Of a stretch of 64,000 bases of DNA, positions 41,221 through 50,106 are shown piece after piece. The stretch spans positions 1 to 64,000 of the forward strand of contig NZ_JAAGLY010000025.1 in assembly GCF_010548375.1 (NCBI RefSeq), in the 5' to 3' direction. A program made the translations under genes and the position numbers. This DNA is from Streptomyces sp. SID13726 (GTDB lineage: Bacteria > Actinomycetota > Actinomycetes > Streptomycetales > Streptomycetaceae). Below the pieces are notes generated by a model that had not been told where the DNA came from, made no database searches, and worked only from the letters and a program-made list of their open reading frames with translations. How positions within the stretch are numbered: position 1 is the first letter of the stretch; the number at the start of each line of letters is the position of its first letter.

Positions 41221-41772
41221 GTGCCAGCCCCGAAGGTCTGGGTGACGGGTCTGACCGTGGGGGCGATCGCCGCTGTCGTCGCCCTGGCCGTACAGGCCGA
41301 CAAGGGAACGAAGCCAGCCGTGGCCGTCACCGCACGGCCGAGCGCGGCGGCCTCCCCGAGCCCGTCGGCGAAGCCCCGGCCGGCCTCGACCGCCGTCCCG
41401 GACAGCTCCGGCACCGGCCGCCGGATCGTCTACTCGCTCGCGCTGAAGCGGGTGTGGCTGATCGACGCGAGCGAGGCCGCGCGGCGCACGTTCGCGGTGT
41501 GGCCGGGGACCGTGGACCCGGCCCCCGGCAAGTACTCCGTCTCCCTGCGCCGGGGCGACCCGACGACCGGGTCCGACGGCGTGCGGATCGAGCACATCGT
41601 GTACTTCACCGCCGTCGACGGCGTGAACGTCGCCTTCTCCAACGCGGTGGACGGCTCCTCGCCCCCGCCCGCCGACGGCGCCCGAACCGGCGGCATCCGC
41701 ATGAGCGCGGCGGACGGGTCGGCGCTGTGGACGTTCGGCGAGACGGGGACGACGGTCGTGGTGGTCGGCTAG
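41221..41772 (+). CDS. Secreted L,D-transpeptidase-like protein without catalytic Cys
   Basis: 183 aa from GTG 41221, with GAGGAG 9 bases upstream. Signal anchor (KVWVTGLTVGAIAAVVALAV), an Ala/Pro/Ser linker to about residue 65, then a YkuD-like domain: VYSLALKRVWLIDASEAARR, TVDPAPGKYSV, IEHIVYFTAVDG, and a C-terminal TGGIRMSAADGSALW. In active enzymes this last motif is SHGCIRM. Here the catalytic Cys is Gly and the His is Thr, so it cannot be a normal transpeptidase and may bind peptidoglycan or act as a decoy. Follows fbiC. Confidence 0.7.
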   Translation: MPAPKVWVTGLTVGAIAAVVALAVQADKGTKPAVAVTARPSAAASPSPSAKPRPASTAVPDSSGTGRRIVYSLALKRVWLIDASEAARRTFAVWPGTVDPAPGKYSVSLRRGDPTTGSDGVRIEHIVYFTAVDGVNVAFSNAVDGSSPPPADGARTGGIRMSAADGSALWTFGETGTTVVVVG

Positions 41773-41780
41773 CGGAGCCG

Positions 41781-42308
41781 TCAGCTGTCGGCTGAGACCT
41801 GCTTCCGGTCGGTGAGGCTCACCACCAGCAGCACGACCCCGCTGAGCAGGAACACCCGCAGCGCGGCGTCGAGCCCGTTCCAGGTCTTCGACTGCCACAT
41901 CGAGAACCACTCCCCGCCGATCGCGATGAACCCGGCGCCGAAGAGCAGCATCAGCATGAGCAGCCCGTACGTCGAGAACCGCCGGGCGGCCGCGTCGTCA
42001 CGCCGGACCCACAGCCAGGTGCCGTATATCAGCACGAGCGCCGCCAGCGTCTCCCAGACGATGATCGCGACATACGCCGTGTTCTGAAGTCCCTTGCTGG
42101 TGACGGCTCTCCACATCAGATCGTCGTCCTTGAACGTCGTATCCATCGCGAGCACATGCTGCACGAACGCCTGATTGGTCCCGAAGTCCGTGATGTTCCC
42201 GAAGGCCACCAGGGCGATGTAGAGCGCGACCGTCGCGGTGAGCAGGGTGGCCGCGAGGTGGAGTGCGCTGCGTGAGGTGTGTGAGGTGCGTGGGGGTGTC
42301 GATGCCAT
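41781..42308 (-). CDS. DUF2165 membrane protein
   Basis: 175 aa, four transmembrane helices: ALHLAATLLTATVALYIALV, AYVAIIVWETLAALVLIYG, YGLLMLMLLFGAGFIAIG and LRVFLLSGVVLLVVSL. The loop with FGNITDFGTNQAFVQHVLAMD is the DUF2165 signature. ATG 42308 chosen (GGGAAGG nine bases upstream); 42317 also possible. Function of the family is unknown. It converges on the L,D-transpeptidase-like gene and diverges from the STAND ATPase. Confidence 0.85.
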   Translation of the reverse strand: MASTPPRTSHTSRSALHLAATLLTATVALYIALVAFGNITDFGTNQAFVQHVLAMDTTFKDDDLMWRAVTSKGLQNTAYVAIIVWETLAALVLIYGTWLWVRRDDAAARRFSTYGLLMLMLLFGAGFIAIGGEWFSMWQSKTWNGLDAALRVFLLSGVVLLVVSLTDRKQVSADS

Positions 42309-42411
42309 GGGGGCCATCCTTCCCTGTGCGGGGCGGTGTGTTCCAGATCGACCGGGCCGGACTGGGCCAGAATGGTCGTGGACGGTCCGGGACGAGGGAG
42401 CGGGCGGACGC

Positions 42412-45400
42412 ATGGCACAGGCGCAACCGTCGTTGCAGGAGCTCATCCGGCAGCGCACCAGGGCCGGATTCGTGGGCCGCGAGGCCGAACGCGCCGCGTT
42501 CCTGGGCAACTTCGACCTCCCGCCCGGTGACGCCCGGCACCGCTTCCGCTTCCATGTGCACGGCAGCGCGGGCGTCGGAAAGACCTTCCTGGTCCAGGAG
42601 TTGACCCACCTCGCCCGCGAACGCGGGGCGCTCACGGCGTACGTCGACGAGAGCGCCGCCGGGGTACCGGAGGCCCTGGAGATGATGTGCCGTCAGGTCG
42701 CCGAGCAGGGACGGCGGTTCAAGGATCTGGAGCGCCGGCTCGCCACCTACCGGGAGCGGCGGCACGAGGCGGAGGCCGCCGCGCTCGCCGCGCTTGCCCC
42801 GGACCCCGCACCGGAGACGCCCTCGGCGGGCAGCCGGGCCGCGGTGGAACTGGGCCTCGGCGTCCTGGAGGCCACCCTGCCCGGCGCCGGTCTCGTCACC
42901 CGCGCCCTGCCCGCGGACCGCCTCGCCCAGAGCGCCGACCGGCTGCGGGCCGGCCTCGGCGCCCGCTTCCGCAACCCCGAGGACGCCGACCTCGTACTCG
43001 CCCCGGAGCGGGCCCTCACCCCGGTCCTGCTCACCGAACTGCGCGCCGCCGCCACCGCCGTACCGTGGATCGTCCTGTTCCTCGACACGTACGAACGCAC
43101 CGGCCCCTTCCTCGACCCCTGGCTCCACGACGTCCTCACCAGGCCCGAGGAGTACGGCGGTCTGCCCGCCGCCCTCGTCGTCGTCAGCGCCGGACAGCGC
43201 CCCCTGGACACCGCCCGCTGGGGCGGCCTGGACCAAGTGGCGGACGTACCGCTCGCGCCGTTCACCGAGACCGAGGCGCGCAGCCTGCTCGCCACCCGGG
43301 GCGTGGTGGCCGAGCCGGTCGTCGAGGAGGTGCTGCGCCTGACCGGGGGCCTGCCGGTCCTGGTGTCCACGCTCGCGGCCCGGCGGCCCGGCGCCCCCGA
43401 CGAGGTGGCCGACCCGAGCGCGGGCGCGGTGGAGCGGTTCCTGAAGCCGGAGCCGGAGGTCCGCCGACGGGTCGCCACGGTCTGCGCGCTGCCCAGACGC
43501 CTCGACGCGGACGTGTTCCGGGTACTGGTCGCCCGGCCCGGCACCTCCTCCGAGGACGAACTGGACGCGCTGTACACGTGGTTGACCGCGCTGCCGTTCG
43601 TCGGCCGGCGCGCGGGACGGCTCCAGTACCACGAGGTCGTCCGCACCCAGATGCTGCGCCTGGAGCGGCGCCGGTCCCGGACGGAGTGGGCGGCCCGGCA
43701 CCGGAGGCTCGCGGAGGCGTTCGCCGAGTGGCGCGAGGACGCCGGATTCGGGCGCGGGGAGAAGGAGTTGTGGGCGGACCGGGAGTGGCGGGAGCTGCGC
43801 CTGGAGGAGATGTACCACCTGCTGTGCGCCCGGCCGCCGGCCGCGCTCGCCGCCGCCCTGCGCGAACTCGTCGTGGCCTGCCGCACGGACGAGGTCGTCG
43901 GCCGCCGCTGGGCGCGGATGCTGGAGGAGACCGGCGAGGCGACCGACCACCCGGCCCTGCGCGAACTGGGCCGCGCGCTGGGCGAGGCGCTCGCCGACGA
44001 GGACACCGGGGTGCGCCGGGCGATGGACCTCCTCCTGGCCCGGCCCGGACTCGACCCCGGCGGCCGGGCGCAGGCGCACACGCTGCGCGCCAGGGAGCTG
44101 CGCAACCGCCAGGAGTACGGGCCGGCCGTCGAGGAGTACGACCGCGCGCTCGAACTCGATCCGCAGCAGCCCCTGGCCCACTACGGCCGGGGCGTCACCC
44201 ACCAGTTGACGGGCGACTACCCGGCCGCCCTGGCCGACCTCGACCAGGCCGACCGACTCGCCCCCGGCACCGGGGAGATCATCGCCGAGCGTGCGGAGAC
44301 CTACCGGCTCGCCGGGCGTCTGGAGGAGGCCGCCGCCGACTTCGGCCGCGCCTTCGCCCTCGACCCCACCGACGGGGTCGCCCTGACCGGGCGGGCGGTG
44401 TGCCGGCACGGACTCGGCCGGCTCGACGAGGCGCTCGCCGACTTCAACCGCGCGCTCGGCATCGACCCGGAGCACCGCTGGGCGCTGGTGCGCAGATCCC
44501 GGCTGCACCTGGCGCGCGGAGACCTGGACCGGGCCTTCGCCGACCTCGACCGGGCGGCCGAACTCGCCCCCGACTCGGCCTGGGTGGCCTCGGAGCGCGG
44601 GGACGCGTACCGGCGTGCCGGGCGCCACGAGGAGGCGGTGGCCGAACTGGGCCGAGCGGTCCGCCTGGAGCCGGGCCACGCGTCGGCGCTGGCGGGCCGG
44701 GGCCGGGCCCTGCACGAACTGGGCCGCCCCACCGAGGCGTTGACCGACTTCGACCGGGCGATCGAGCTGGCGCCCGACTACGCCTGGGCGTTGGTGATGC
44801 GCTCCCGGCTCCGCCGCCAACTCGACGACGGGGAAGGCGCCTTGGCGGACCTGCTCCGCGCGACCGAGGCGGAACCGGACGCGGCCTGGATCACGGCGGA
44901 ACTGGCCCTGTCCCACCAGCTGGCCCACCGCTTCACGGAGGCGGAGACGGCGTACCGGTACGCCCTGTCACTGTTCCCGGACCACAAGATCTCATTGACG
45001 GGCCTGGGCACGCTCTGCCACCGCAACGGCTCCTACGAGGAGGCGCTCCACCACCTGGACCGTGCGGTGGCGGTCGACCCGGAGTTCGTGTCGGCCTACA
45101 GTTGCCGAGCCGACGTGCACCTGGCCATGGGCCGTACGGACCAGGCCCTGTCCGACCTGGACCGATGCGTGGAACTGGCTCCCGGTTCGACACGGGAACG
45201 CGCCGCGGCCGTAAGGCTGTTGCTGTGGTGCGGGCGACTGGCGGAGGCGGAGGCACGCGTGCTTCTGAGCGAGGACCCGGCCCTGGACGACGTACGGGCC
45301 ACACTCCACCGCCACCAGGGCAACTGGCCCGAGGCCCACCGCACCGCCACCCGCCTCCACGAGAACGACCCGGCCACCGGCGCCTACCACCTGGCGATGA

Positions 45401-45708
45401 CGACTCACCGATCCGAGGGCGCGACCGCGGCGTCCCCTCTGTGGCACACCTGGTCCCGCCTGCATCCGGAGACCCCCACCCTGACCCACACGATCCTGTC
45501 CTGCGCCCGGCCCGACGGACAGCAGGCAGAACAGGCCCTGCTCGCATTCCTCGCCCTGAACCCGGAATGGCACGAACTGGCCCAATTGACCCAGACCCTG
45601 GAGGAACTCCTGACCTCCCCGGACCGGGCCCCCCACCCCACCCTCACCAACTGCCTGGCATCGGCGACGGAGGCACGGGACGCGGTGCGGGCGCGGTTCG
45701 CGGAGTGA
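42412..45708 (+). CDS. STAND-type ATPase with long TPR tail
   Basis: 1098 aa from ATG 42412. Walker A GSAGVGKT at 51-58, Walker B IVLFLDTYE near 225, then a winged-helix-like stretch. From about residue 560 to 1000 come some twelve TPR motifs (YDRALELDPQQPLAHYGRG, FGRAFALDPTDGVALTGRA, FNRALGIDPEHRW and so on). No N-terminal effector domain or signal peptide is visible. STAND ATPases switch state on ligand binding and act in regulation, cell death and phage defence. It is followed by a small ORF and an ADP-ribosylglycohydrolase-like gene. Ligand and output are unknown. Confidence 0.82.
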   Translation: MAQAQPSLQELIRQRTRAGFVGREAERAAFLGNFDLPPGDARHRFRFHVHGSAGVGKTFLVQELTHLARERGALTAYVDESAAGVPEALEMMCRQVAEQGRRFKDLERRLATYRERRHEAEAAALAALAPDPAPETPSAGSRAAVELGLGVLEATLPGAGLVTRALPADRLAQSADRLRAGLGARFRNPEDADLVLAPERALTPVLLTELRAAATAVPWIVLFLDTYERTGPFLDPWLHDVLTRPEEYGGLPAALVVVSAGQRPLDTARWGGLDQVADVPLAPFTETEARSLLATRGVVAEPVVEEVLRLTGGLPVLVSTLAARRPGAPDEVADPSAGAVERFLKPEPEVRRRVATVCALPRRLDADVFRVLVARPGTSSEDELDALYTWLTALPFVGRRAGRLQYHEVVRTQMLRLERRRSRTEWAARHRRLAEAFAEWREDAGFGRGEKELWADREWRELRLEEMYHLLCARPPAALAAALRELVVACRTDEVVGRRWARMLEETGEATDHPALRELGRALGEALADEDTGVRRAMDLLLARPGLDPGGRAQAHTLRARELRNRQEYGPAVEEYDRALELDPQQPLAHYGRGVTHQLTGDYPAALADLDQADRLAPGTGEIIAERAETYRLAGRLEEAAADFGRAFALDPTDGVALTGRAVCRHGLGRLDEALADFNRALGIDPEHRWALVRRSRLHLARGDLDRAFADLDRAAELAPDSAWVASERGDAYRRAGRHEEAVAELGRAVRLEPGHASALAGRGRALHELGRPTEALTDFDRAIELAPDYAWALVMRSRLRRQLDDGEGALADLLRATEAEPDAAWITAELALSHQLAHRFTEAETAYRYALSLFPDHKISLTGLGTLCHRNGSYEEALHHLDRAVAVDPEFVSAYSCRADVHLAMGRTDQALSDLDRCVELAPGSTRERAAAVRLLLWCGRLAEAEARVLLSEDPALDDVRATLHRHQGNWPEAHRTATRLHENDPATGAYHLAMTTHRSEGATAASPLWHTWSRLHPETPTLTHTILSCARPDGQQAEQALLAFLALNPEWHELAQLTQTLEELLTSPDRAPHPTLTNCLASATEARDAVRARFAE

Positions 45709-45717
45709 GCGACGAAC

Positions 45718-46137
45718 TCACGGGCTGCCGGGCCTCGGAACCTCAGGATCCAGGCCCAGCCTGGCTCTGATGAGTCTGCGATTGACGGCAAGAAGCTTGA
45801 CGCCGACCTCGCTGTCCCGCTCCACGGCTTCCTCCACCTCACCCAAACGCTGGTACACGAAGGCGAGTTGTCGCTCCAGGGGATCCGCGTTCCCGGCATC
45901 CGGTTCCGTTCCGTCGAGGAGGCTCGCCCAGACCTTGGGAAGCATGACGGGATCCCCGCCGCGCGGAGCGATCCCGACGTACCACTGAAGCTTCTCCCTC
46001 CCCACGATCACCTCGCAGGCCGCACCCTTGAACTCGATCAGAACATCGCCGAAGGGCCCGTCGAGTTCCTTGTCCACTTGCTCGAACCCGGCACTCACGA
46101 GCCAGTTCGAGAGCTTCTCCACCCACTCTTCCGCCAC
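45718..46137 (-). CDS. Small cytoplasmic protein of unknown function
   Basis: 139 aa from GTG 46137 (GGGAGGGG before it); the frame is open upstream without a ribosome site. The chain has a helix (VEKLSNWLVSAGF), a short beta sheet (GDVLIEFKGAACEVIVGREK, then LQWYVGIAPRGGDP) and a helical end (LERQLAFVYQRLGEVEEAVE). I do not recognise it. The size and mixed fold resemble small immunity-type or adaptor proteins. It converges on the STAND ATPase gene with 9 bases between. Confidence 0.6.
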   Translation of the reverse strand: MAEEWVEKLSNWLVSAGFEQVDKELDGPFGDVLIEFKGAACEVIVGREKLQWYVGIAPRGGDPVMLPKVWASLLDGTEPDAGNADPLERQLAFVYQRLGEVEEAVERDSEVGVKLLAVNRRLIRARLGLDPEVPRPGSP

Positions 46138-46334
46138 CTCGCACCCCTCCCGGCCGACGCCCAGCGTAGGAGCCGGATCGACGCGCTGGAGCATAGCGAT
46201 TCCAGCGGATAACGGCGTATTCCTCACGAACCAGTGCGCACCGCGCATCCCCTCACGCCCCCTGAACCCCGACCCGCCCGTCGATTACAGTGCTGGTCGT
46301 CGTACATACGGACGGTTGCCACGGGGAGGTCTTG

Positions 46335-47450
46335 GTGGGTGCGACAGCCGGGGCCGTCTGGGGGCGGGCCGAGCAGCAGGACTTTCGGAGTCGGGTGCGG
46401 GGGACGCTCCTCGGGGTGGCCGTGGGGGACGCGCTCGGGGCGCCGGTCGACGGGCTCGGGCTGGACGAGATCCGGGAGGCGTACGGCGCGGAGGGGCTGG
46501 TCGATCTCGCGTTCGGGTACGGCAGGCGCGGTGCCGTCAGTCATCTCACGCAGCTCACGCTGTTCACCGTGGACGGGCTCATACGGGCCCAGGTGCGCCG
46601 GGACACCGGGGCCTGGCATCCGCCCACCGATCTGCACCGGGCCTATCTGCGCTGGGCCGCCACCCAGCGGGACTGGGGGCCCGACGAGCGGCGCAAGGAC
46701 GACGGGTGGCTGGCGCGCGAGGAGTGGCTGTACGCCCGTCGCGACCCCACCCGCTCCCTGCTCATCGGGTTCGGCGACGAGACCATGGGCACGCTGGAGT
46801 CACCCAAGAACCCCGCCGAGCTGGGGCCCGAGGCCACCGCCCGGTCCGCGCCCTTCGGGCTGCTCGTCGGATGGGAGCCGCAGCTCGTCGTACAGCTGGC
46901 GGTGGAGTGCGCCGCGCAGACCCACGGGCACCCGATCGCCCATCTGTCGGCGGGCGCGTACGCGGTGATCGTGCATGCGCTGGCCCTCGGCGAGAGCCTG
47001 GACGGGGCGGTGCAGCGGGCGCTCGCGCTGATCGCCGCGCGGCCCGGGCACGAACCCGTGACGGACGCGCTCCAGCACGCGCTGGGTGCCGTACGGCAGG
47101 GGATGCCCACCCCGGCGCGGGTCGAGGAACTCGCCGCCGACGGCTCGGCGGACGGGCTGCTGTCCGCCGCCGTGTACTGCGCCCTGGTCGGGGAGGACGT
47201 ACGGCACGGTCTGTGCCTCGCCGTGAACCACGACGGCCCCTCCGCCGCCGCCGGCGCCCTCACCGGCGGCCTCCTCGGCGCCCTGCACGGCGAGACGGCC
47301 CTCCCCCCGGCCTGGCTGGCCGAGCTGGAGGGCCGCCCCACCCTGCTGGAACTGGCCGACGACTTCGCGATGGAGATGACCCAGGGCCCCGCGCTGCACG
47401 GCCCGGCCGGGGCGTCGGCGGGGTGGCTGGCTCGGTACCCGAGGGCGTAG
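46335..47450 (+). CDS. ADP-ribosylglycohydrolase family protein, degenerate metal site
   Basis: 371 aa from GTG 46335 (GGGGAGG five bases upstream; TTG 46332 also fits). N-terminal RGTLLGVAVGDALGAPVDGL and GAVSHLTQLTLFTVDGL correspond to the first metal block, and NHDGPSAAAGALTGGLLGAL to the second. In active hydrolases the latter reads HDGDSDSTxA, with Asp residues holding Mg2+; several are replaced here. The protein may bind ADP-ribose or hydrolyse another substrate rather than remove ADP-ribose from Arg. Stands between the small protein and the symporter. Confidence 0.8.
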   Translation: MGATAGAVWGRAEQQDFRSRVRGTLLGVAVGDALGAPVDGLGLDEIREAYGAEGLVDLAFGYGRRGAVSHLTQLTLFTVDGLIRAQVRRDTGAWHPPTDLHRAYLRWAATQRDWGPDERRKDDGWLAREEWLYARRDPTRSLLIGFGDETMGTLESPKNPAELGPEATARSAPFGLLVGWEPQLVVQLAVECAAQTHGHPIAHLSAGAYAVIVHALALGESLDGAVQRALALIAARPGHEPVTDALQHALGAVRQGMPTPARVEELAADGSADGLLSAAVYCALVGEDVRHGLCLAVNHDGPSAAAGALTGGLLGALHGETALPPAWLAELEGRPTLLELADDFAMEMTQGPALHGPAGASAGWLARYPRA

Positions 47451-47483
47451 GACGGCCACACCCTTGTTACCCGAGGGCGTAGG
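47436..47483. repeat. 32-bp tandem duplication at a gene end
   Basis: TACCCGAGGGCGTAGG, covering the stop codon of the ADP-ribosylglycohydrolase-like gene, is repeated 32 bases later (47468), followed both times by a GGCCGACCACAC-like tail. A small recent duplication. Confidence 0.6.
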
Positions 47484-47513
47484 CCGACCACACCGGCGGA
47501 CCCGGACCCGGGG

Positions 47514-49094
47514 TCAGTCCTTCACCCGCGCCCCGATCACGTCGTCCACCCCCTCCGCCGGCACCGGCACCGCCGCCGCGGCCGTGTCGTCGCCGTCGCC
47601 GTCCGTGTTGATCTTCTCGATGATCGCGAGGCGTTCCGGGGTGTCCTCGGGCTTGATGAAGCCGACGAGGATGTAGAGGACCAGGGAGACGGCGAGCGGG
47701 ATCGAGACCTGGTACTGGAGGGGGACGCCGCCCTCGACGTTCCAGCTGATCGGGTAGTTGACCAGCCAGAAGGCGAGCAGGCCCATCGACCAGCTGGTGA
47801 GCGCGGCGGTCGGGCCGGAGCGGCGGAACGGGCGGAGCAGGCCGAGCATCATCGGGATCGCCATCGGGCCCATCAGACCGGCGACCCAGCGGATGACCAC
47901 CGTGATGATGTCCTTGAACGTGGGGGAGTTGACCTGGGTGGCCGCCGCCATCGACAGGCCGAGGAAGACGACCGTCGTGATGCGGGCTACCCGCAGGCCC
48001 TGCCCCTGGCTCCAGCTGCGCGCCCTGCGCCACAGCACCGGCGCGCAGTCACGGGTGAAGACGGCCGCGATGGCGTTGGCGTCGGAGGAGCACATGGCCA
48101 TGGTGTGCGAGAAGAAGCCGACGATGACCAGGCCCAACAGGCCGTGCGGCAGCAGCTGTTCGGTCATCAGGCCGTAGGAGTCGGAGCCGTCCGGCTTCTG
48201 CGACTCGACCAGCAGCGGTGACATCCACATCGGGAAGAACAGCACGACCGGCCAGACCAGCCACAGGATCGCCGACAGCCGCGCCGAGCGCTCGGCCTGG
48301 TGCGCGTTGGCCGTGGCCATGTAGCGCTGGGCCTGGTTGAGCATGCCGCCGTTGTACTCGAAGAGCTTGATGAAGAGGAACGCCAGCAGGAAGACCGTGC
48401 CGTACGGCCCCACCAGCGGCTCCCCGTGGCCCTGGAGCTCCGGCTCGTCCCAGGCGCCGAAGAAGCCGATGCCCTTGTCGTTGAGTTTCAGTACGACGGC
48501 CACGAACATCGCGATGCCCGCGAGGAGTTGGATGACGAACTGTCCCAACTCGGTGAGCGCGTCGGCCCACAGGCCGCCGATCGTGCAGTAGATCGCCGTG
48601 ATGCCGCCGGTGATGAGGATGCCCTGGTTGAGCGAGATGCCGGTGAAGACGGACAACAGGGTGGCGATCGCGGCCCACTTGGCGCCCACGTCCACGATCT
48701 TCAGCAGCATGCCGGACCAGGCCAGCGCCTGCTGGGTCTTCAGGTCGTAGCGGTTCTTCAGGTACTCCAGCGGGGAAGCCACATGGAGGCGGGAGCGCAG
48801 CCGGTTGATGCGCGGCGCGAACAGCTTGGAGCCGATCGCGATGCCGAGGGCGATGGGGAAGGACCAGGTGACGAAGGACGTGACGCCGTAGGTGTAGGCG
48901 ATGCCCGCGTACCCGGTGAACATCACCGCGCTGTAGCCCGACATGTGGTGCGAGATGCCCGACAGCCACCAGGGCATCTTGCCGCCGGCGGTGAAGAAGT
49001 CGCTGACGTCGTCCACCCGTTTGTGGGACCAGACGCCGATCGCCACCATCACGCCGAAATAGCCGATGAGCACGGCCCAGTCGAGACCGTTCAT
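47514..49094 (-). CDS. Sodium:solute symporter family transporter
   Basis: 526 aa from ATG 49094 (GGGAGGG at 8 bases). SSS family with about 13 helices: VLIGYFGVMVAIGVWSHKR, TAGGKMPWWLSGISHHMSGY (sodium-site region of TM1-2), GMLLKIVDVGAKWAAIATLL, and EYNGGMLNQAQRYMATAN. The tail is acidic (INTDGDGDDTAAAA). These carriers import sugars, amino acids, carboxylates or vitamins with Na+; the substrate is not readable. No operon partner; the SDR downstream of it on the map is separately transcribed. Confidence 0.87.
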   Translation of the reverse strand: MNGLDWAVLIGYFGVMVAIGVWSHKRVDDVSDFFTAGGKMPWWLSGISHHMSGYSAVMFTGYAGIAYTYGVTSFVTWSFPIALGIAIGSKLFAPRINRLRSRLHVASPLEYLKNRYDLKTQQALAWSGMLLKIVDVGAKWAAIATLLSVFTGISLNQGILITGGITAIYCTIGGLWADALTELGQFVIQLLAGIAMFVAVVLKLNDKGIGFFGAWDEPELQGHGEPLVGPYGTVFLLAFLFIKLFEYNGGMLNQAQRYMATANAHQAERSARLSAILWLVWPVVLFFPMWMSPLLVESQKPDGSDSYGLMTEQLLPHGLLGLVIVGFFSHTMAMCSSDANAIAAVFTRDCAPVLWRRARSWSQGQGLRVARITTVVFLGLSMAAATQVNSPTFKDIITVVIRWVAGLMGPMAIPMMLGLLRPFRRSGPTAALTSWSMGLLAFWLVNYPISWNVEGGVPLQYQVSIPLAVSLVLYILVGFIKPEDTPERLAIIEKINTDGDGDDTAAAAVPVPAEGVDDVIGARVKD

Positions 49095-49220
49095 ATGCGC
49101 CCTCCCAGGGATCAGCCCGGCGCTCATCGTGGGCGCCACTGCGTGGACACGACAAGCTGGCGTCGGGTCAAAGGGAGGTAAAGATATTCGTGATGATGGC
49201 CTGCGTTCACCTACATGAAC

Positions 49221-50009
49221 TCACCGCATGAGCTCCCCGGCGTTGACCAGCAACGACTGTCCGGTGATGGCCCGGGCCCGGTCCGAGGCCAGGAACGCCG
49301 TCGCGTCCGCCACGTCCCCGTCGGTCGCGAGGTCGGGCAGCGCCATCCGCCCCGTGAGCCGCTCCAGCACCTCCGCCTCCGGCACCCCCTCCGTCTGCGC
49401 GGTGAACTGTACGTAGGCCCGCACCGGCGGCCCCCACATCCAGCCCGGCAGCACGGTGTTGACCCGGATCCGGTACGGCCCGAGCTCCCGCGCCAGCGAG
49501 TACATCGCGCTGGTCAGCGCCCCCTTGGAGGCGGCGTACGCGGCCTGCCGGACCTGTGAGGGGGCGGCGACGGCCGACTGCGTCCCGACGAACACCACCG
49601 ACCCGCCGCCCGCCGCCTTCAGCCCCGCGAGACAGGCCCGCGTCATCCGCAGCGACCCCAGCAGGTTCACGTCGATGACCGACTGCCAGGTCGTGAAGTC
49701 CGCGTCCTCCAGACCGCCGAAGTAGCTGTCCCAGGCGGCCACATGGACCACCGCGTCCAGCCGGCCGAACCGCTCCGCCGCCAACTCCGCGAGCGCCGCG
49801 CACTGTTGCTCGTCGGTGATGTCGGTCGCCCGGTACGCGGTGTGCGCCCCGTCCGGATCGATCTCGGCGGCACTCTTCACGAGGTTCGCCTCGGTCCGCG
49901 CGCCCAGCACGGCGTTCCCGCCGTCCCGCACGACGGCCGCGGCGACCTGGTGACCGAGCCCGGCGCCGACTCCGGACACGACGACGGTCTTCCCGGAGAG
50001 AAGTGACAT
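49221..50009 (-). CDS. Short-chain dehydrogenase/reductase (SDR)
   Basis: 262 aa. NAD(P) motif SGVGAGLG, VHVAAWDS in place of the usual NNAG, catalytic Ser in VGTQSAV, Tyr/Lys in YAASKGALTS. ATG 50009. LGARTEANL after strand 2 suggests NADP preference. Divergent from the orphan gene at 50107 across a perfect CTGAC-N5-GTCAG operator, so it belongs to the same proposed regulon as the thiolase and LLM operons. Confidence 0.87.
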   Translation of the reverse strand: MSLLSGKTVVVSGVGAGLGHQVAAAVVRDGGNAVLGARTEANLVKSAAEIDPDGAHTAYRATDITDEQQCAALAELAAERFGRLDAVVHVAAWDSYFGGLEDADFTTWQSVIDVNLLGSLRMTRACLAGLKAAGGGSVVFVGTQSAVAAPSQVRQAAYAASKGALTSAMYSLARELGPYRIRVNTVLPGWMWGPPVRAYVQFTAQTEGVPEAEVLERLTGRMALPDLATDGDVADATAFLASDRARAITGQSLLVNAGELMR

Positions 50010-50058
50010 ACCCGCGACCTCCCTGATTCCTGCCTGGTTCCCGACCCTGGCGCATTAT

Positions 50059-50073
50059 CTGACGGGGCGTCAG
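50059..50073. promoter_or_regulatory. Palindromic operator between SDR and orphan gene (CTGAC-GGGGC-GTCAG)
   Basis: Perfect copy in the 97-bp divergent region, 34 bases before the orphan start and 50 before the SDR start. ATAATG stands just beside it on the SDR side. Confidence 0.75.
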
Positions 50074-50106
50074 AGTATGGGCGAGCGCTGGAGGAGGGAA
50101 GGTCCC

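Noticed and set aside
38791..41772. 993-codon open frame over fbiC
   Set aside because: Frame +1 shadow of fbiC; only the end (from 41221) is a real gene.
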